From Mesocentrotus franciscanus (Eukaryota; Echinodermata; Echinoidea; Camarodonta; Strongylocentrotidae): a DNA stretch of 64,000 nucleotides. Location of the stretch: NCBI GenBank assembly GCA_037976565.1, contig CP137683.1:1460637-1524636 (forward strand), in the 5' to 3' direction. Below are positions 34,693 through 47,643 of the stretch, one piece after another (within the stretch, counting starts at the first letter, position 1; each line of letters begins with the position of its first letter). The position numbers and the translations under genes are program-made. The notes under the pieces are model-generated. The model had not been told where the DNA came from and made no database searches. It saw nothing but the letters and a program-made list of their open reading frames with translations.

Positions 34693-36301
34693 TTTCAAAT
34701 AATATTGTTAGAAATAATACATTCATGTACTTCATTCAACACATCCAAAATGGTTGAAATTGAAAAACAGTGAACTCAAGAGAATGGGTGAGCAAACGGC
34801 CCGAGGGATTCTATGTTTCGTTTCCTGTTTCCCGTAGTCAGGACGTTGGGGCTTCATGGTAGAAGCTTAGAAGAACACCAATGTTCAGATGGTACAAAAC
34901 AGAGAGTTCAGGTGATATTATATTTAGACACACATTGGGGGATAAGACGGAGATCAGAAGGATAGAAAAGCTATTGCTTGTTTTAGAGGGGCCTTGGCTC
35001 ACTGTGAAGCACATAATGAGTAGCTTTTCCTGAGCTGTCAATCGCTACCTGCAATTAAGATTTGTGTCTTTTCCTTTGCATATGCCTCATCTCTTATCTA
35101 AAATAAGTGTGGGGAATGTGCAAAGGTTTCTTTGTGTAAGCCACAGAATATGAGCTGTTACCACATGCTAATATGTGTATGACCATGGCCTGGGTAATGT
35201 CTTATGATCCATAGTACAGCCTCAGTTGAACTGGTTTTAGCAGTTAGCACATGTGATTTATGACCAAACTATCAAACGAAAATCAATTGAAAGGTAGCCT
35301 CGATAGAATTATGATGATTGATCAGATTGATAAGTCAAATTTACATACTGTTAAACAAGATGTTTTCTTAAATTATTAACAACTGCCCTTTAACAGAAAC
35401 TTTGGTACATGTAAAAACATATTAAACAATGTAATCAAGGTATAGCAATCATTCACCTGTATTCAACTTGTGTAAGTCTGGACCATGCACTCACAAAATA
35501 TCTCACCAAGCTTTTTGTATCCATTAGATAAATAGGGAGCTCAAATGAGAGAAATCTCTACAGCTAGACAGAGATAATGTAGGTATGCGACATTGAAGAA
35601 AATAGAAGATAATAACTAGATAAGATATAGAAACAAATCAACTATAAAAACAGATACAATACATGAACAATGTACTGTACAACTTTACTAGGTACATTTT
35701 CTTCAAGGCACTTTCTAGATATGTGCACATGGTATGAAAAATATGCAAAATTTCAGTAGAGATCGCAGTGAGATCGCAGAGAGTCAGCAATACCCCCAAA
35801 GAGAATATGACGCATATCTGTATATCTTTCATTGCCTGCCTTTATCCGTTCTGTAGATTACTTGTATCCAAGTAGTACTATGTGACCTGATGAAATCATG
35901 CACAGACTACATGACGTACACATCATCTTTCAAATGATTCAAACTCTGGAAATGAGCTCTAATTTTCTCAAATCTGCTAAATCTACAACGACTTGAAGAT
36001 TGTGTATTTGTACATGCAATTCTAGAGAATCATATGATATGGGAATGAAATAAATGATTATTTACTTGTTTTGAAAAAAGTGGGAAAATATTGTTTCTTT
36101 TTTGTTTTGTTCAAGATAAATCAAACTGGAATACAATATGGATGGTCTTCTTTCATTGCTCTTTTGTCGTCAAGTTTGTACAACCTTTCAAAAATACAAT
36201 TTGTATAATCAGCTGTTGAAAATGTGACACAAAAAAGACAACAGAGTTTGCTAAATATAAACAATATGAAAGAATTATAGTTTTAACACAAGAGTATATA
36301 T
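34693..36301. other. Non-coding DNA, no gene seen
   Basis: AT-rich, no repeats or frames of note except GAGATCGCAGTGAGATCGCAGAGAG-like short duplication near 35759-35781. Confidence 0.55.
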
Positions 36302-37223
36302 ATAGGCGCATTTATACTGTCAAATACCTCATTTTGAAAAATCGCGATATTTCGTGCACCCGTTTACACTTGTGCCGAAACATCACCGACTGAGCTGCTC
36401 AGCGATGTTTTGGCGTGTTTTGGTTGGTAATGCGCATGCGCGGTCTTCCCAATGCAAAATGCTCAATCATACACAGCGAGTCCAGCACGAACAGTCATGC
36501 ACGTATAACGGTACGTGTGACTACATGGACTACATGTTACCGCACGTACCCCTATAGATGGGACTACATTTACGCTTCCGTGAATGTTTCGCCATGGGTT
36601 CGTTGATGACATTGCCTTCGATTTATTCCCGAAACAACCGTGAGACATAGAATTATGAGAAGATATTTGGAAGAGAGCTTTGATATACTTTGATTTATCA
36701 CGCACGAAAGTATAGATTTGGTGTAATGACGGAAAATATGAAAAATACTGAAATATTGTCAGATAAAATAATACAAAAGGATTGCGCTTTGTTTCGCTCA
36801 GTTTTCGCATATTAAAACAGGATTTGACAACTATTTGCAATATTTATGAGTTAGAACAACCCTTCTTCTTCCATTTGACATTTCAATCATTTCATTTAGT
36901 GGTTTCTAAAGCGAGATTTTACAGTTTAGCTGAGACTCTTTCGTAGCGGTTCAGCGTAAACAAGTTGTTCACTTTATGCAACTAAGGCTTCAAGGAAAGC
37001 TAGCCACGTTCCTAAAGTCACGTGACCTAAAATCGCGATTTTACAAGAGCGAGCGTTTATACTTGCGAAATACGCCAAGATATGCCAAAAGATCACACTT
37101 CGTTTGGAATCTTTCGGGCTTGGCATTTTTGCCGGTAAAGGGTAGTTGCCATGGTAAACATCGCGGTCAGGCTCCGGTTTGGCATTTTTTGGCGTATTTG
37201 GATGACAGTGTAAATGCCCCTTA
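36302..37223. mobile_element. Fold-back element, TIR AGGCGCATTTATACTGTC
   Basis: The left end AGGCGCATTTATACTGTCAAATAC matches the complement of the right end, AGGGGCATTTACACTGTC then ATCC then AAATAC, giving about 24 paired positions with a small insertion. The terminal word recurs inside as GTTTACACTTG (36362) and GTTTATACTTGCG (37055). The interior is CpG-richer than its surroundings and codes for nothing recognisable. Inverted overlapping frames at 36463-36840 and 36974-37333 are artefacts of the inverted structure. Confidence 0.65.
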
Positions 37224-37290
37224 TGTCTCCTTTTAGAAATTACCAAGGACATGAAGGAGGTCAGCTCCATGATGTCACTAAAGATTCTGG

Positions 37291-37628
37291 AAACTTCTGA
37301 GGAGCTTCTCAAAGGGCATGATCTCTTACTCACTCCGAGGAGTGTCCTAAAGCTTTCTTACAACAAGGGGTACATGAACTCCCTCCCCTCGGTTCATATG
37401 CTGCATTCATATCACAGCTATCTTTAATATAGAAAACTAAGTTCCTAAACTACAAGTAAACTTCTGAGGAGCTTCTCAAAGGGCATGATCTCTTACTTAC
37501 TCCAAGGAGTGTCCTAAAGCTTTCTTACATCAAGGGGTATGTATGTGAACTCCCTCCCCTCCGTTCATATGCTGCATTTATATCACAGCTATCTTTAATA
37601 TAGAAAACTAAGAACCTAAACTACAAGT
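37291..37628. repeat. Tandem duplication, two units of about 170 bp
   Basis: Units start AAACTTCTGAGGAGCTTCTC at 37291 and 37458 and are near-identical throughout. A third partial AAACTTCTAGA begins at 37629. No coding frame is kept across units. Confidence 0.9.
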
Positions 37629-38075
37629 AAACTTCTAGATGATTTTCTTCTAGAAACCCACCCTCAATGCCCTGGGGCTAGAAGACTAGTCTAGGTTTTA
37701 GTTGAAGAAAAGTAAGAGGACTCTTAAACATCTGGAAACATCATCTGCAGCCAGAGGGCTGTTAACTACTCTTGCATTACTGTTGATATCACAACTGCAA
37801 AGATTTCTAAAAAACAACCTAACACATTCCCAATAGCCTTGTCAGTCATCTATTGAAATATATTGTAGTATATCTGAAATATAGATATCTGAACATGATT
37901 TTTAAATATCATATAGAAATTGCTTCAACACTGTTCTTCTTATTCTCCACACTAGTTGAACAATGCCACACTTTCAGTACTCTAGGAAGTAGGAATACAG
38001 AATCTGTACTAGTGTTATAAACAACTAACTTCCAGAAAACTAAGTTCTTGAAGAATTGTACTGCGGATGCAGCTA

Positions 38076-38148
38076 ATGCCTGAGCGCTGGGTAGGAGTAC
38101 GTGTCCTCTCGATGCCTGAGCGCAGGGTGTAGAAGTACGTGTCCTCTC
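38076..38148. repeat. Tandem duplication of a 35-38-bp GC-richer unit
   Basis: ATGCCTGAGCGC, GGGT and AGTACGTGTCCTCTC occur twice in the same order (38076-38110 and 38111-38148). Confidence 0.85.
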
Positions 38149-39584
38149 ATAGATGCATAACGGTGACGAAGCGATGTGTGATGAGGGATTGGAGGGTTCT
38201 ACTTATCCCTCTCATTGAAGCTATGTCATTTCCTGATGCCTGAATTGGGGACAGGTCAGGTTAGAGTTCACAGGCTTTCAGTTAAACCTATTTAGAATAG
38301 TTGTGAGCCCCTCATGCCCCCCACCCCTGCCACACACAAAATTAAATAGGCCCTATCATATTATTCTATCTGAGGTGATAATAACAGGATACTCTACCCC
38401 TTTTTCACTTGCACACCATGGAGTTTGGGGAAATATCTAGGCCTACTTTATTCTGGGGATTTATCTCATACATTTAGTTTCTGTTAAAAATGCAGAAAAT
38501 ATGTCATATAGATATATTCTGATCAGAGTTGAACCCAACCAAAATTACAGAGGTAACAGGATGTGCCTGTGTATTTGCATATGTACATGTAGTATGAACT
38601 ACTAGCTCAAGCATGGAGCTATAAATGTCCATGGTAGGAGACCTGGGTCCATGAAACTACTACCCATCCTGCCACCCCCCCCCCCTTTTTTTCCTACCTT
38701 ACCTCCTCCAGTCAACAAGATGATCCTTAGCTTGTTTATTTGGCCTAGCATTTAGTGGTCACTTCCTGTCTGGATCTGGTCAGTCAAATGGACATCCATG
38801 TTTAGGCTTCAATGTGTGAGGTCTTACTTCACCAACCATTTCCACATGTTCACCTAAATCCATCTATTTGTTATGACTTCCATGCAATCAATCAATGAAT
38901 GAATGTCCTTATTCTTGGCCTATGGCAATTATTACATCCTGGAAGCATATGGATATGTTTGCAATGTACACAATCATTTTGGTCATAACAATTTGTATCA
39001 TTTCTGCCAAGGAGTGAATATCAGCCTTGCATCTGCTATCACTTCTCACATTATCCCCTTTATGTCTAAACCCCTGCTTCCATTTTAATTCATTCCTTGT
39101 TACTAATGGAATATTGAATGATTGAGCAGCTCAATCTCAGCTTTATAAGCCAAGGTTCAGCCTGGGACAGTGCTTTTCATCCCCAGGAAAGAGGAAAGAG
39201 GTAAATGTAACTAACATAATGTTATTGTTAATGATGATGTTTACTAAATCAAAGAATCATAACAATATAATGACACTCTTAATTGTGTGACAAAATGCAT
39301 TACAAATTACTTCTCAAAAGAATTTTGAAATAAAATTGACATACAAATCATTTCCAAAATTAAATTGCAGAAAGTTAAAGTTCACTTTATAACACTTACA
39401 ACAACAACAAAACAAAATCATATTTCCAATGCTACATGTAATTTACCAATATCAAGTTCATTTATTTTACGCTGCGCTCAAATCATAGAGTTTTGCTTGT
39501 CATAACAGAGTCTATGCAACTAGAACCCATAATAGTTCAACCCATCCAACTTTTTAGAGCGTAATTGCTGTATCAATTGGTCAG
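38149..39584. other. Non-coding DNA, no gene seen
   Basis: Contains a C11/T7 homopolymer pair at about 38675-38692 and no frame or repeat with support. Confidence 0.55.
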
Positions 39585-39780
39585 TCTAAAACATCTTGAG
39601 GAGATTAATCTGATTATCCATACCAATCCAACACTAAAGAGAGTGCTTTTCACAGCTATTAGGCGAACAATTGTACTACAAGTGATTAAGGGGATTAACA
39701 GGAGTGGGTAATTCACAATTCCATGGGAATAGAAAGCAGCGCTCAAGGGATTATCTGGAGGGCCAACTCTGCTTGAGGAG
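39585..39780. promoter_or_regulatory. Candidate Otx/K50-homeodomain site cluster
   Basis: Within 160 bp there are GATTAATC (39602), GATTATCC (39612), GTGATTAAGG (39683), GGGGATTA (39690) and GGGATTA (39747), i.e. repeated GATTA/TAATC cores, two of them the GGATTA form preferred by Otx, Gsc and Pitx proteins. The sequence is of high complexity and not repetitive. Clustering suggests a cis-regulatory module. No conservation or binding evidence is available. Confidence 0.3.
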
Positions 39781-39873
39781 GGGCTGAAATTTCCCAAGGA
39801 GAGTTGTAGGAAAAAGTGAGAATTACCGGGATTCATTTGACATATGGATTAGCAAATAACAGTAAGTGCCCAC

Positions 39874-40077
39874 TACTAGGTACAACCATTTTACTCCTTC
39901 TCTCTCTCTCTCTCTCCACCCCCCCTCTCTCTCTCTCTCTCCCTCTCTCTCCTTTATTCTCTTTTCTCTCTCTCTCTCTCTCCCCATCCCCTCCATTCAT
40001 TCCACTCATTCTCTCCATCTTTTCAGATCATTTAGTACTAGGTACAACCATTTGACTCCTTCTCTCTCCCGCTCTCT

Positions 40078-40114
<37 letters not shown>

Positions 40115-40197
40115 TTATTCTCTTTTCTCTCTCTCTCTCTCTCCCCATTCCCTCCATTCATACCACTCATTCTCTCCATCTTTTCAGATAATTTAGG
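39874..40197. repeat. 162-bp tandem duplication carrying (CT)n tracts
   Basis: TACTAGGTACAACCATTT starts at 39874 and 40036. Each unit goes through (CT)n, CTTTATTCTCTTTT, (CT)n, CCCCAT, CCATTCAT and CTCTCCATCTTTTCAGAT. Long open frames on both strands here are low-complexity artefacts (Ser/Leu/Pro or Arg/Glu repeats). Confidence 0.9.
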
Positions 40198-41392
40198 CCC
40201 GATCAAGATTTTTCCTTCCTTCAACCTCAGAGAGGAAACAGGTCAAGTGGTTCCCTTTCTCAGAGCTGTCCTACATATTTTCTACAGTTCATATTTGATC
40301 AGCAATGGATCCCAAATAAGACCATAACGATTGTATCACGCACATGGCACTTCAATTCAGATTCAGCAATAATACTGGGCCCATATTTCGTTTCATCACC
40401 TTATACCAGAGGCTTTGGAAATATACTTAGTTTGAATTTCTTGATTACTGGTGGCCTGCTTTTCCAGTTCTTGGTTAATGACTCTTACTTCTGCTACAAA
40501 CGCCTTTTGGTAATTCAACTTCAACCCTAGATCCAACACTATAACTAATCCTAATCCTAAACCTAAAGCAAAACCCAATTGCAACACTAAGCCTACATTT
40601 TTTAGCTCAGAGCAATTGTTCAAGAAGCAAATGCAGGAGTACCATTTTCCACATTTTTCCTACAAGTAAAAAATAAATAAGTTGGCACATCTAGCAGAGA
40701 AAGTGTGTGCATCAAGCATTGTGAAATATAAGCCTACCGGTACATGAAACTATAAACATAAAAAAAATAGACTGTGATTTTGATATCCAATTCATTCTTT
40801 AAAATTATTAAAAATTATATTCTCAATTCAACTGTAAATTTTGATTAGAAATACCGGTAATAGTATTGCCCTTGATATTTACTTTTCAGTAATTGATATA
40901 CATGAATAAATCAATAACAATTATGAAAACTGAATGATTCAATAAAGCAGGCTGCAATGTTTTTGTTTTTACTCTTCAAAACAAATATTTATTGGAGACA
41001 AGGTTACCAGAGAATTGGAGCAGAGTAAACAGAAAAACAAACTAATAGGTCTAAATAGATTTATTTACAATGAAGCAGAAAGGTAAACAAATCTTGAATG
41101 TGATTAAGCAGAGCCACACACTGTTTACAAACATCAACCGTGTAAATTACCACAATTTAATAGTTGGAAGCTTCTCAAATGTAAACAATGTTTGGATATA
41201 GTTCAGTAGAGCAATTGCCACAGTAGAAAGTAATGGGACGTAAGTGAAGCACTGGCTGATATACATGTAGGGGGCACAACCAGCCCGTGCCCCCATCTCT
41301 CCCTATCTTTAAAAAAAACAAGTCCAAAATGTGCCCCACCCCTCATTTTGATATGATTACGGTACCGGTACTTTTTCACTTTTTTCCCCTTT
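40198..41392. other. Non-coding DNA, no gene seen
   Basis: Short ACTAATCCTAATCCTAAACCTAAA-like degenerate repeats at about 40540-40570; otherwise nothing supported. Confidence 0.55.
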
Positions 41393-41838
41393 CAAGATAC
41401 TATGTCCCTTTTGCAGCCAACATCAAATGCTGTTGAACTTTGCAGGAATTATGAATATGTCATGCATGTCCTATCTATGAAATTTAAACGTTAGCAGTGT
41501 CCTAGTATTCAAATTATGCAAGGAAACCCGTTTACTTGCTAGACTCCACTGTCAGACACAATTGAGTGACTGACTGACATTTTTTTTTCTTTGGTAATAA
41601 CATACATAAAATGAGCTGTAACAGGTACATGAACATTTGTCTACATCAATAACCCACTACTTGTAATGGCCCCCAAAAAACTGATTGAATCTTGGTGCAG
41701 CACAAAACGTACAACCATTCGGTAAAAGGGTCTGAAAATCAGACTATTACTTAGGTGATTGCAATCACTTAAGTCGATTCGACAACTAATGGTCATTATT
41801 TTCCCACTAAAAGCCATTTTCAAGCCCTTTCTTGTCAG
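41393..41838 (-). mobile_element. TTAA-type MITE family M1, copy A (degraded)
   Basis: Matches copies B and C from the GATACTATGTCCCTTTTGCAGCCAA end (41395 on) through the internal GTCGATTCGACAACTAAT tract to about TTTTCAAGCCC. The other TIR is absent. The TTAA at the first end is changed to TTCA. It has the same orientation as copy B. Confidence 0.75.
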
Positions 41839-42264
41839 CAAATTTTAGGAACACCTAGCCCCCTCGTTTGCGCACTCCTGAATCCACCCCTGGTTGAAGC
41901 ATGTTTGAAGCATGTTTGAAGTTAAAGGGATTGCAATGGAGACCATGTGTGACCTTACGTGACCTTGGAGGGCAGTACAAGACAAGTCATTTCTTTGAGA
42001 CCTGGACCAAGGAACAGTCTTACTATTGTTCCTGTGTCAGCCTACATGTATTCTCTCTCTGTTCTAAAATAGGCCAACTGCATCCAATAAATAGGCTAGT
42101 CTACATGTACATGTAGGTTCTAAGACATCAAGCAGGTCTCACTTTCATTTCCAAAACAGTTAACTGTATTTAAGACAATTCACACAAAAACAAATATTCA
42201 ATCAAGGTTTTTCTGTAATACAGAGTATCATTATTTTGCTCCCACTTTCACAAACTAATGTATC
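41839..42264. other. Non-coding DNA between M1 copies A and B
   Basis: Includes GAAGCATGTTTGAAGCATGTTTGAAG direct repeats (41897-41921) and CTACATGTACATGTAGG (42101-42117). No gene. Confidence 0.6.
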
Positions 42265-42780
42265 TTAAAGATACTATGTCCCTTTTGCAGCCAACATCGA
42301 ATTTTGTAGAACTTTGCAGGAATTATGAATATGTCATGTATGTCCTATCTGTGAAATATTCAATTTATGCAAGGAAACCCGTTTACTTGATAGACTTCAC
42401 TGTCAGACACTATTGAGTGACTGACTGGCTTTTTTCATCTTTGGTAATAACATACATAAAATGAGCTGTAAAGGGTACATGAGCATTTGTCTACATCAAT
42501 AACCAACTTCTTGTAATGGCCAAAATTAAACTGATTGAATCTTTGCGCAGCATAAAACGTACGACCATTCAGTACAATGGTCTGAAAAATCAGACTATTA
42601 CTTACTGGCTCTATAGCTCCTAAGTCGATTCGACAACTAATAGTCGTTATTTTCCCACTTAAAGACATTTTCAAGCCCCCTTTTTTTTAGGGAAGTTCTA
42701 AATTAGTATTGTCTTTCAAATGCCGTTGAAATTTAACCTTTTCATTTTTTTGGCCTGCAAATGGGACATATTACCTTTAA
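42265..42780 (-). mobile_element. TTAA-type MITE family M1, copy B
   Basis: 516 bp from TTAAAGATACTATGTCCC to the complement of TTAAAGGTAATATGTCCC; about 27 bp at each end pair with few mismatches (TTTTGCAGCCAA against ATTTGCAGGCCAA). Both ends read TTAA, as for piggyBac-type target sites. The minus strand holds an 80-codon frame (42435-42674) that is almost the same as the one in copy C, but no transposase domain is visible. Confidence 0.82.
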
Positions 42781-43275
42781 TAGGATGATGTATAGTACAT
42801 GCATGGATATGTCAGTCTGCAAAACAAGTGACAGATTATTCTATAATTACTATAAAAAAAGAGTACCTTCTGTTCTGTTGTCAAGCCAATATAAATATAA
42901 AAAATTGCAAAAGTCTTCAAACCCTTTAAACGAAAATATAAAATGTATCTAATTGAATTTTACGTGCAATAACTCACCAGGCTCTTTACCCTCCCCTCCC
43001 CCCTTTTTCTTGTTTATTCATGCTTCCAATAGTTCAACATTTAATTTGCATATTATTAATATTATATATGAGGGATGGACTCTAGCATAAGGACCATACT
43101 CCTTTTTAGCTCACCCCTTCACTCTCTTATGTTATGTTGTTGTTTTCTTTTGGATGTATGATATTTTACGTATGTTTATTCTGTATTTGTAAATGTGACT
43201 ATAATTGTATATATTCTGTATTTTTAATGATGAGTGTAAATAAATGAACTTGAACTTGAACTTGAACTTGAACTT
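42781..43275 (+). mobile_element. LINE/SINE 3' end with (GAACTT)5 tail
   Basis: A TATATTCTGTATTTTTAATGATG stretch leads into AAATAAATGAACTT and five GAACTT units at 43246-43275. A 3' UTR that ends in AATAAA-like sequence plus a hexanucleotide repeat is how truncated CR1/Jockey-group copies end. No ORF2 homology is visible upstream, so the left edge is unknown (probably after about 42955). Confidence 0.45.
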
Positions 43276-43518
43276 GAAATGTCTTACAACCTTACAACAT
43301 GTAGGTGTATTAATATGCACCTTTTATTGTGTCAATAATTGCAATCTGAACCATGTGTATGATAAAGCCATTAAGCCAGTGACCCCATATGATCCCTTCA
43401 TACATGGTTATGACAAGAAAGAGGGCCCTATATATTCAGGTTGGTAGCTACAAAACTGTGGGACTACCTGCAAGCAAGTAGTGACTTTCAATTGAGACCT
43501 TGATAAACTGTGAAATGA

Positions 43519-43626
43519 CTTAGACCCCGTTCTCACTCACTTTGAAAGTGGTCTTAGTTAGACCGCTCCTGAGGAACGGGTCTTAGCTAGACCGCTCCAA
43601 CGAAGTGAATGAGAACGGGGTCTTAG
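43519..43626. mobile_element. 108-bp fold-back element, CTTAGACCCCGTTCTCAC termini
   Basis: The first 26 bp (CTTAGACCCCGTTCTCACTC...) pair with the last 26 (complement CTAAGACCCCGTTCTCATTC...) with about four mismatches. Inside are two direct copies of GGTCTTAGTTAGACCGCTCC (the second with C in place of T). It could form one long cruciform. It has no coding capacity. Confidence 0.8.
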
Positions 43627-45623
43627 TAATCCATGTAGCGCCAGGCTGCAGAGTGTTAAAAGAGAAGCAATGACAAAACGTGTTACTTATTAAGCCTACC
43701 AGGCTACCACACTTATTAATGTTTTACCTTTATTATTTTGTCTGTTCGTACATATTCCTTCAATCCTACATTTTTCCAGCTCAAGCTCACCTCCTGTCTC
43801 TACGCTCTCATACCCCTTGCCAAAGAGGGTCGAGGCAAACCCAAAGAAGATAACAGAAATGATTATCATCTCACCCTATAATAAATAATTTTATTACATT
43901 TTTTAATGGATTTACGCACAAGTTAAGCATGTGTCAAGACTATCAAAATGTGGGGTATTCGTGAGTGCATGTACCTTTAATACACACAGGCCTTGTGGCC
44001 AAATCACTTTCATTTTATGCATCAAATAATTGATTTCCTTTAAAAAGCAGACTGGAAACAACTTTGCTTACTTTCAAAGTGTGGTGTGAACAAAGATCAA
44101 ATAAAATTGTTTTGAATGTAAACGGATATATACTTTTGATCTCTAACATCTAGCATCATTAACCAGGGCAGGAAACAGAGCAAAACAACAACAACATTTT
44201 ACTGAGGTCACTGATTTTTAAAGGATTTGTATTGCCTTTATATTTTTCTGCTCGCTCACTAGGATATCAAGTTGATAGTCCTACCATTAGTCTTTCTCTT
44301 CCTCTTTTGCCGAAAAAGAAAAACTTCCTGATGAAAATATGAGTAGATTAATGACCTCATAATAGAATACAATGGACTCATAAATAATGTTTCTTTCTGC
44401 AATCCATAGGATCTCTGTATAGGCACAGGATTTATATTCACTCTGCACAATGCAGGGACAGATCCCTACTCAACGTTTCAGTACAATTATGTTAGTCCAT
44501 CTTATAACATGCAGATTGGTTAAAAGTAAACTCTACACTAGATCAAACATTTTGAAATAGGGGGGGGGGAGGAAAAATTGGCTAGGGTAAGGATATACAT
44601 ATAGCTGGAGTAAACCAGCAATCACCCCTTAAATTTCAGATTGTTTGAAGGAGCTCTATATGCATACACATGTATTTGTTCTTGCTATTAAAGAGGGAAA
44701 AACTCCAGGGGCAGGGACTCATTGGTTACAGTAAAAGGGTCATTACTGACAAAAATGTAAATACAAAATCACACATTTACACTATTAAACTCAAAATGAT
44801 GTTCAACATGGTGGGCATTCTGAAATCCCTTTGCAAATGCAATAAATTCCAATCATTTTCAATCTGACCTTAATTCACTTCAAAATATATTTTAAAATTT
44901 AATTGGATAACCACAGATAAACCAGTTTTTATCTTAAAATCCTAAATATGTACTTATTCTAGCAGATTTATCCCAAACGTTATCATCCTAATATTTCCAA
45001 TATATCATTTTGTTTCAAAAAAGGAGGCCTCTAACATTATATGCCCTGGCTGTCCTAATTGTCATTACTAGTAAATTATCCTTCATTGATTGACAAACAA
45101 ACTTCACTGTTTAGTGATGATTTGTCAAAAGGAATCCTAATAGTTGTTGAGCATTGATGAACCAGTAGTCCACTATAAATCATGAGAGAATGGGTCATAA
45201 ATTAGATATAAACTCCTTGACACAACACATTTCTTGAGAAGATACATCATTATCAAAGCTGTAAAAAAAATATCATTTTGTGTACACGTATTTTGCTCTC
45301 AATCAACAGTAGATGGCACTATGCAATTTAATCCCCAAACCAGTTTCAATCTCCTTTGCTGCAAGACTCAGTGGACCCAAGCATGCACCAGAGTAAAAGG
45401 CTATAGCGCCCTCTCTTGTTGACTGACAGTATAGTTTACACTTCAAACAGCTGCTACATCATTGATCAATAATTAATCAATAATACTTAATTCATCAATC
45501 AATTAAATACAAGATTAATACTACATTATCTCCAAGCGAGTGATAGGCCATAAAGTCTACTCGATTCAAATTACAACTATCAAATCAAATTCCAATCTTT
45601 AATATTTTCACCTTTTACATGTG
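43627..45623. other. Non-coding DNA, no gene seen
   Basis: A non-repetitive stretch around 45025-45150 contains CATTGATTGACAAACAAAC and other high-complexity sequence that could be regulatory. Nothing firmer is supported. Confidence 0.5.
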
Positions 45624-45774
45624 CAGTAAAACATAAAGACCACTCAATGGTGACAAGAAAAGTGGTCTCTTTAGCAGGTGGTCTTTATGTACAGGTTTCT
45701 TTAAGGAAATATCATCAAGGGTAACAAATAGTGTGGTCTTTATATACAGGTGGTTGCTAATGCATGTTTCACTG
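45624..45774. mobile_element. Short pogo-like TIR element, copy 1
   Basis: CAGTAAAACATAAAGACCAC at the left and, complemented, CAGTGAAACATGC at the right. Inside are AAAGTGGTCTC, AGGTGGTCTTTATGTACAGG, GTGTGGTCTTTATATACAGG and similar repeats. CAGT-AAC-type ends with iterated TGGTCTTTATA are shared with 61730-61923. Tc1/mariner-pogo affinity is suggested by end style only. Confidence 0.6.
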
Positions 45775-47643
45775 TATATTTATATTTTGTTTATTTATTT
45801 GATCCATGTTACACTTGTGTCCATTCTAAAAAGTTAACTGATTAATCATCAATAATATAATTACATATGAGTAATAAACAATTCCTCTACAGCTAAACTC
45901 AACTTTTTCTCCATCCTCTATCTCTTACCCAAACAACTAACTCTTTATTAGTTATATCTCATTTGCCTTGAACCATGATGTCATTTGTTCAACTTCCCTG
46001 TTCAACTTCCCTGTTAAACTTCCCAAACACTCCTCACTCATTCCATCATTCTCCATCTTATTCTCTCGTTATAAACTCCTTCACATGCTCCCTCTCCTTC
46101 TTCTCTTCTCATTTTATCACACTAACTCTTCAAAAATTGATAGCTCATTTAGCGGGCCTTGTCTTAGGTGCTGATTTCAATTATCCCCAAGTGTGAAGTT
46201 AATTTACAGGCCACCATACCACGTAATGCGTTATAGACGGCTAAACTCCTTGCATCACTGATCCAATAACTAATTTTCCTTCAGGAACACCTTACAGCCA
46301 CACCGCCGTATCACCTATGCATATGGGTACACCTGAGCATGAGTATGTTGCTCAGTTATCAAGAGGGCACAGAAAATGTACGTCACATTTGGGAAACATA
46401 CCAGTATTATCATTCCTCTGTCTTGGAAGTTGCTATATTTCAAGGCAGTTATAAACTTTCAAAGACCTATATCAATGAAATAAATGAACAAGTCCTTCTC
46501 ATATTAAAGTAAATAGATACATACCAGGTAGATACATAGATAAATAGAATAGAAAATCATAAAGTTAATAAAATGAGGAAATATCAAAGTGAAAGTCAAG
46601 GGTGTAGATGAAAATGATCCATCAAGAAATTGAGCATGTGAGTTTAATAATGAGGCATCCATGAAAACAGAAAGTACAGAGTGTCAGGTAACATGTACTT
46701 GTATAGCAATTGTACAAGTCAAACACGTACACTGTACACACAGCTCCACATGAGTCGAAAGAATCACAACCGATTCTGCCTTCTGACAATATTTATAGTG
46801 TACACAGAGAAACTGGATCTAAATATATGATGACCCCCATATTTTCAGGCTATGATAATGGGATCAGACTACATAATAAACACAAGTGACCCAACAGAGC
46901 TCTCCCATGGTAATAACCTGTCTTGAATCCCTAATGCTCTCTACAGGGGTTCACTAGGGGTACACCAGGGGGGCATCACAGGTAACCATTCCAGCTCAGG
47001 TCACGAGAACACTTATCTCATGACTGTGAATGAGATAGTGTACAAGGTGAATTCATTAAAGTCAAATAACAGATCATGTACAGTGGTGAATCAGGGCACC
47101 ATACCACCACACCCCTACAATCTCAATCTCTGTCTCTGTCTGTCTCTCTCTCTCTCTCTCCCTTTTCCCTCAATTTTACAATATGGGCAGGCACTCACAT
47201 GTTAAAGCAAACATCCCCCCCCCCTCAAATAAAATTTTTAAAATAATAATGATAATAATAATTCTAAAATATAAAAATATATATATTAATAATAATATAT
47301 AAAATTAAAAGATAATAAATAATAATGAATAATTATGATAATAATCAACCTCATGGCACTCACAGCTACACGTCTTGAAAAGAGAAGTATTTGCACTCAG
47401 CTGTGCTACCCAATGTCCAATTCAAATTTCAAACTGTAAACTTAGAGATAGTAGGCCTACACTGTACTGTAGTAGATATGGGCAGGGATGTGGGTCATAA
47501 GCCCAGTAAAATTTTCTATGAATTTTTGTCTGGGCATTCGAGGGGAGGGATGTGTGCTGGCTCAAGCCTATTGCGGATACACCACTGCTTATACTGGGAT
47601 TCATTTAATTTTACATCATTATATGTTTGCTAAACAGTCCCAA
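45775..47643. other. Non-coding DNA, no gene seen
   Basis: Contains a direct repeat of GTTCAACTTCCCT (45988-46013), (CT)n at about 47138-47161, C12 at 47214-47223 and an extremely AT-rich (AAT)n-like tract at 47225-47345. No supported gene. Confidence 0.55.

Noticed and set aside
39816..40327. Ser/Leu/Pro-rich frame of 153 codons and Arg/Glu-rich minus frames
   Set aside because: Produced by translating (CT)n/(GA)n tracts in a tandem duplication; low complexity, not coding.
43246..43275. (GAACTT)5 as a telomere-like repeat
   Set aside because: Short, internal, preceded by AATAAA-like 3' UTR sequence; better explained as a LINE/SINE tail. The animal telomere repeat TTAGGG is not present.
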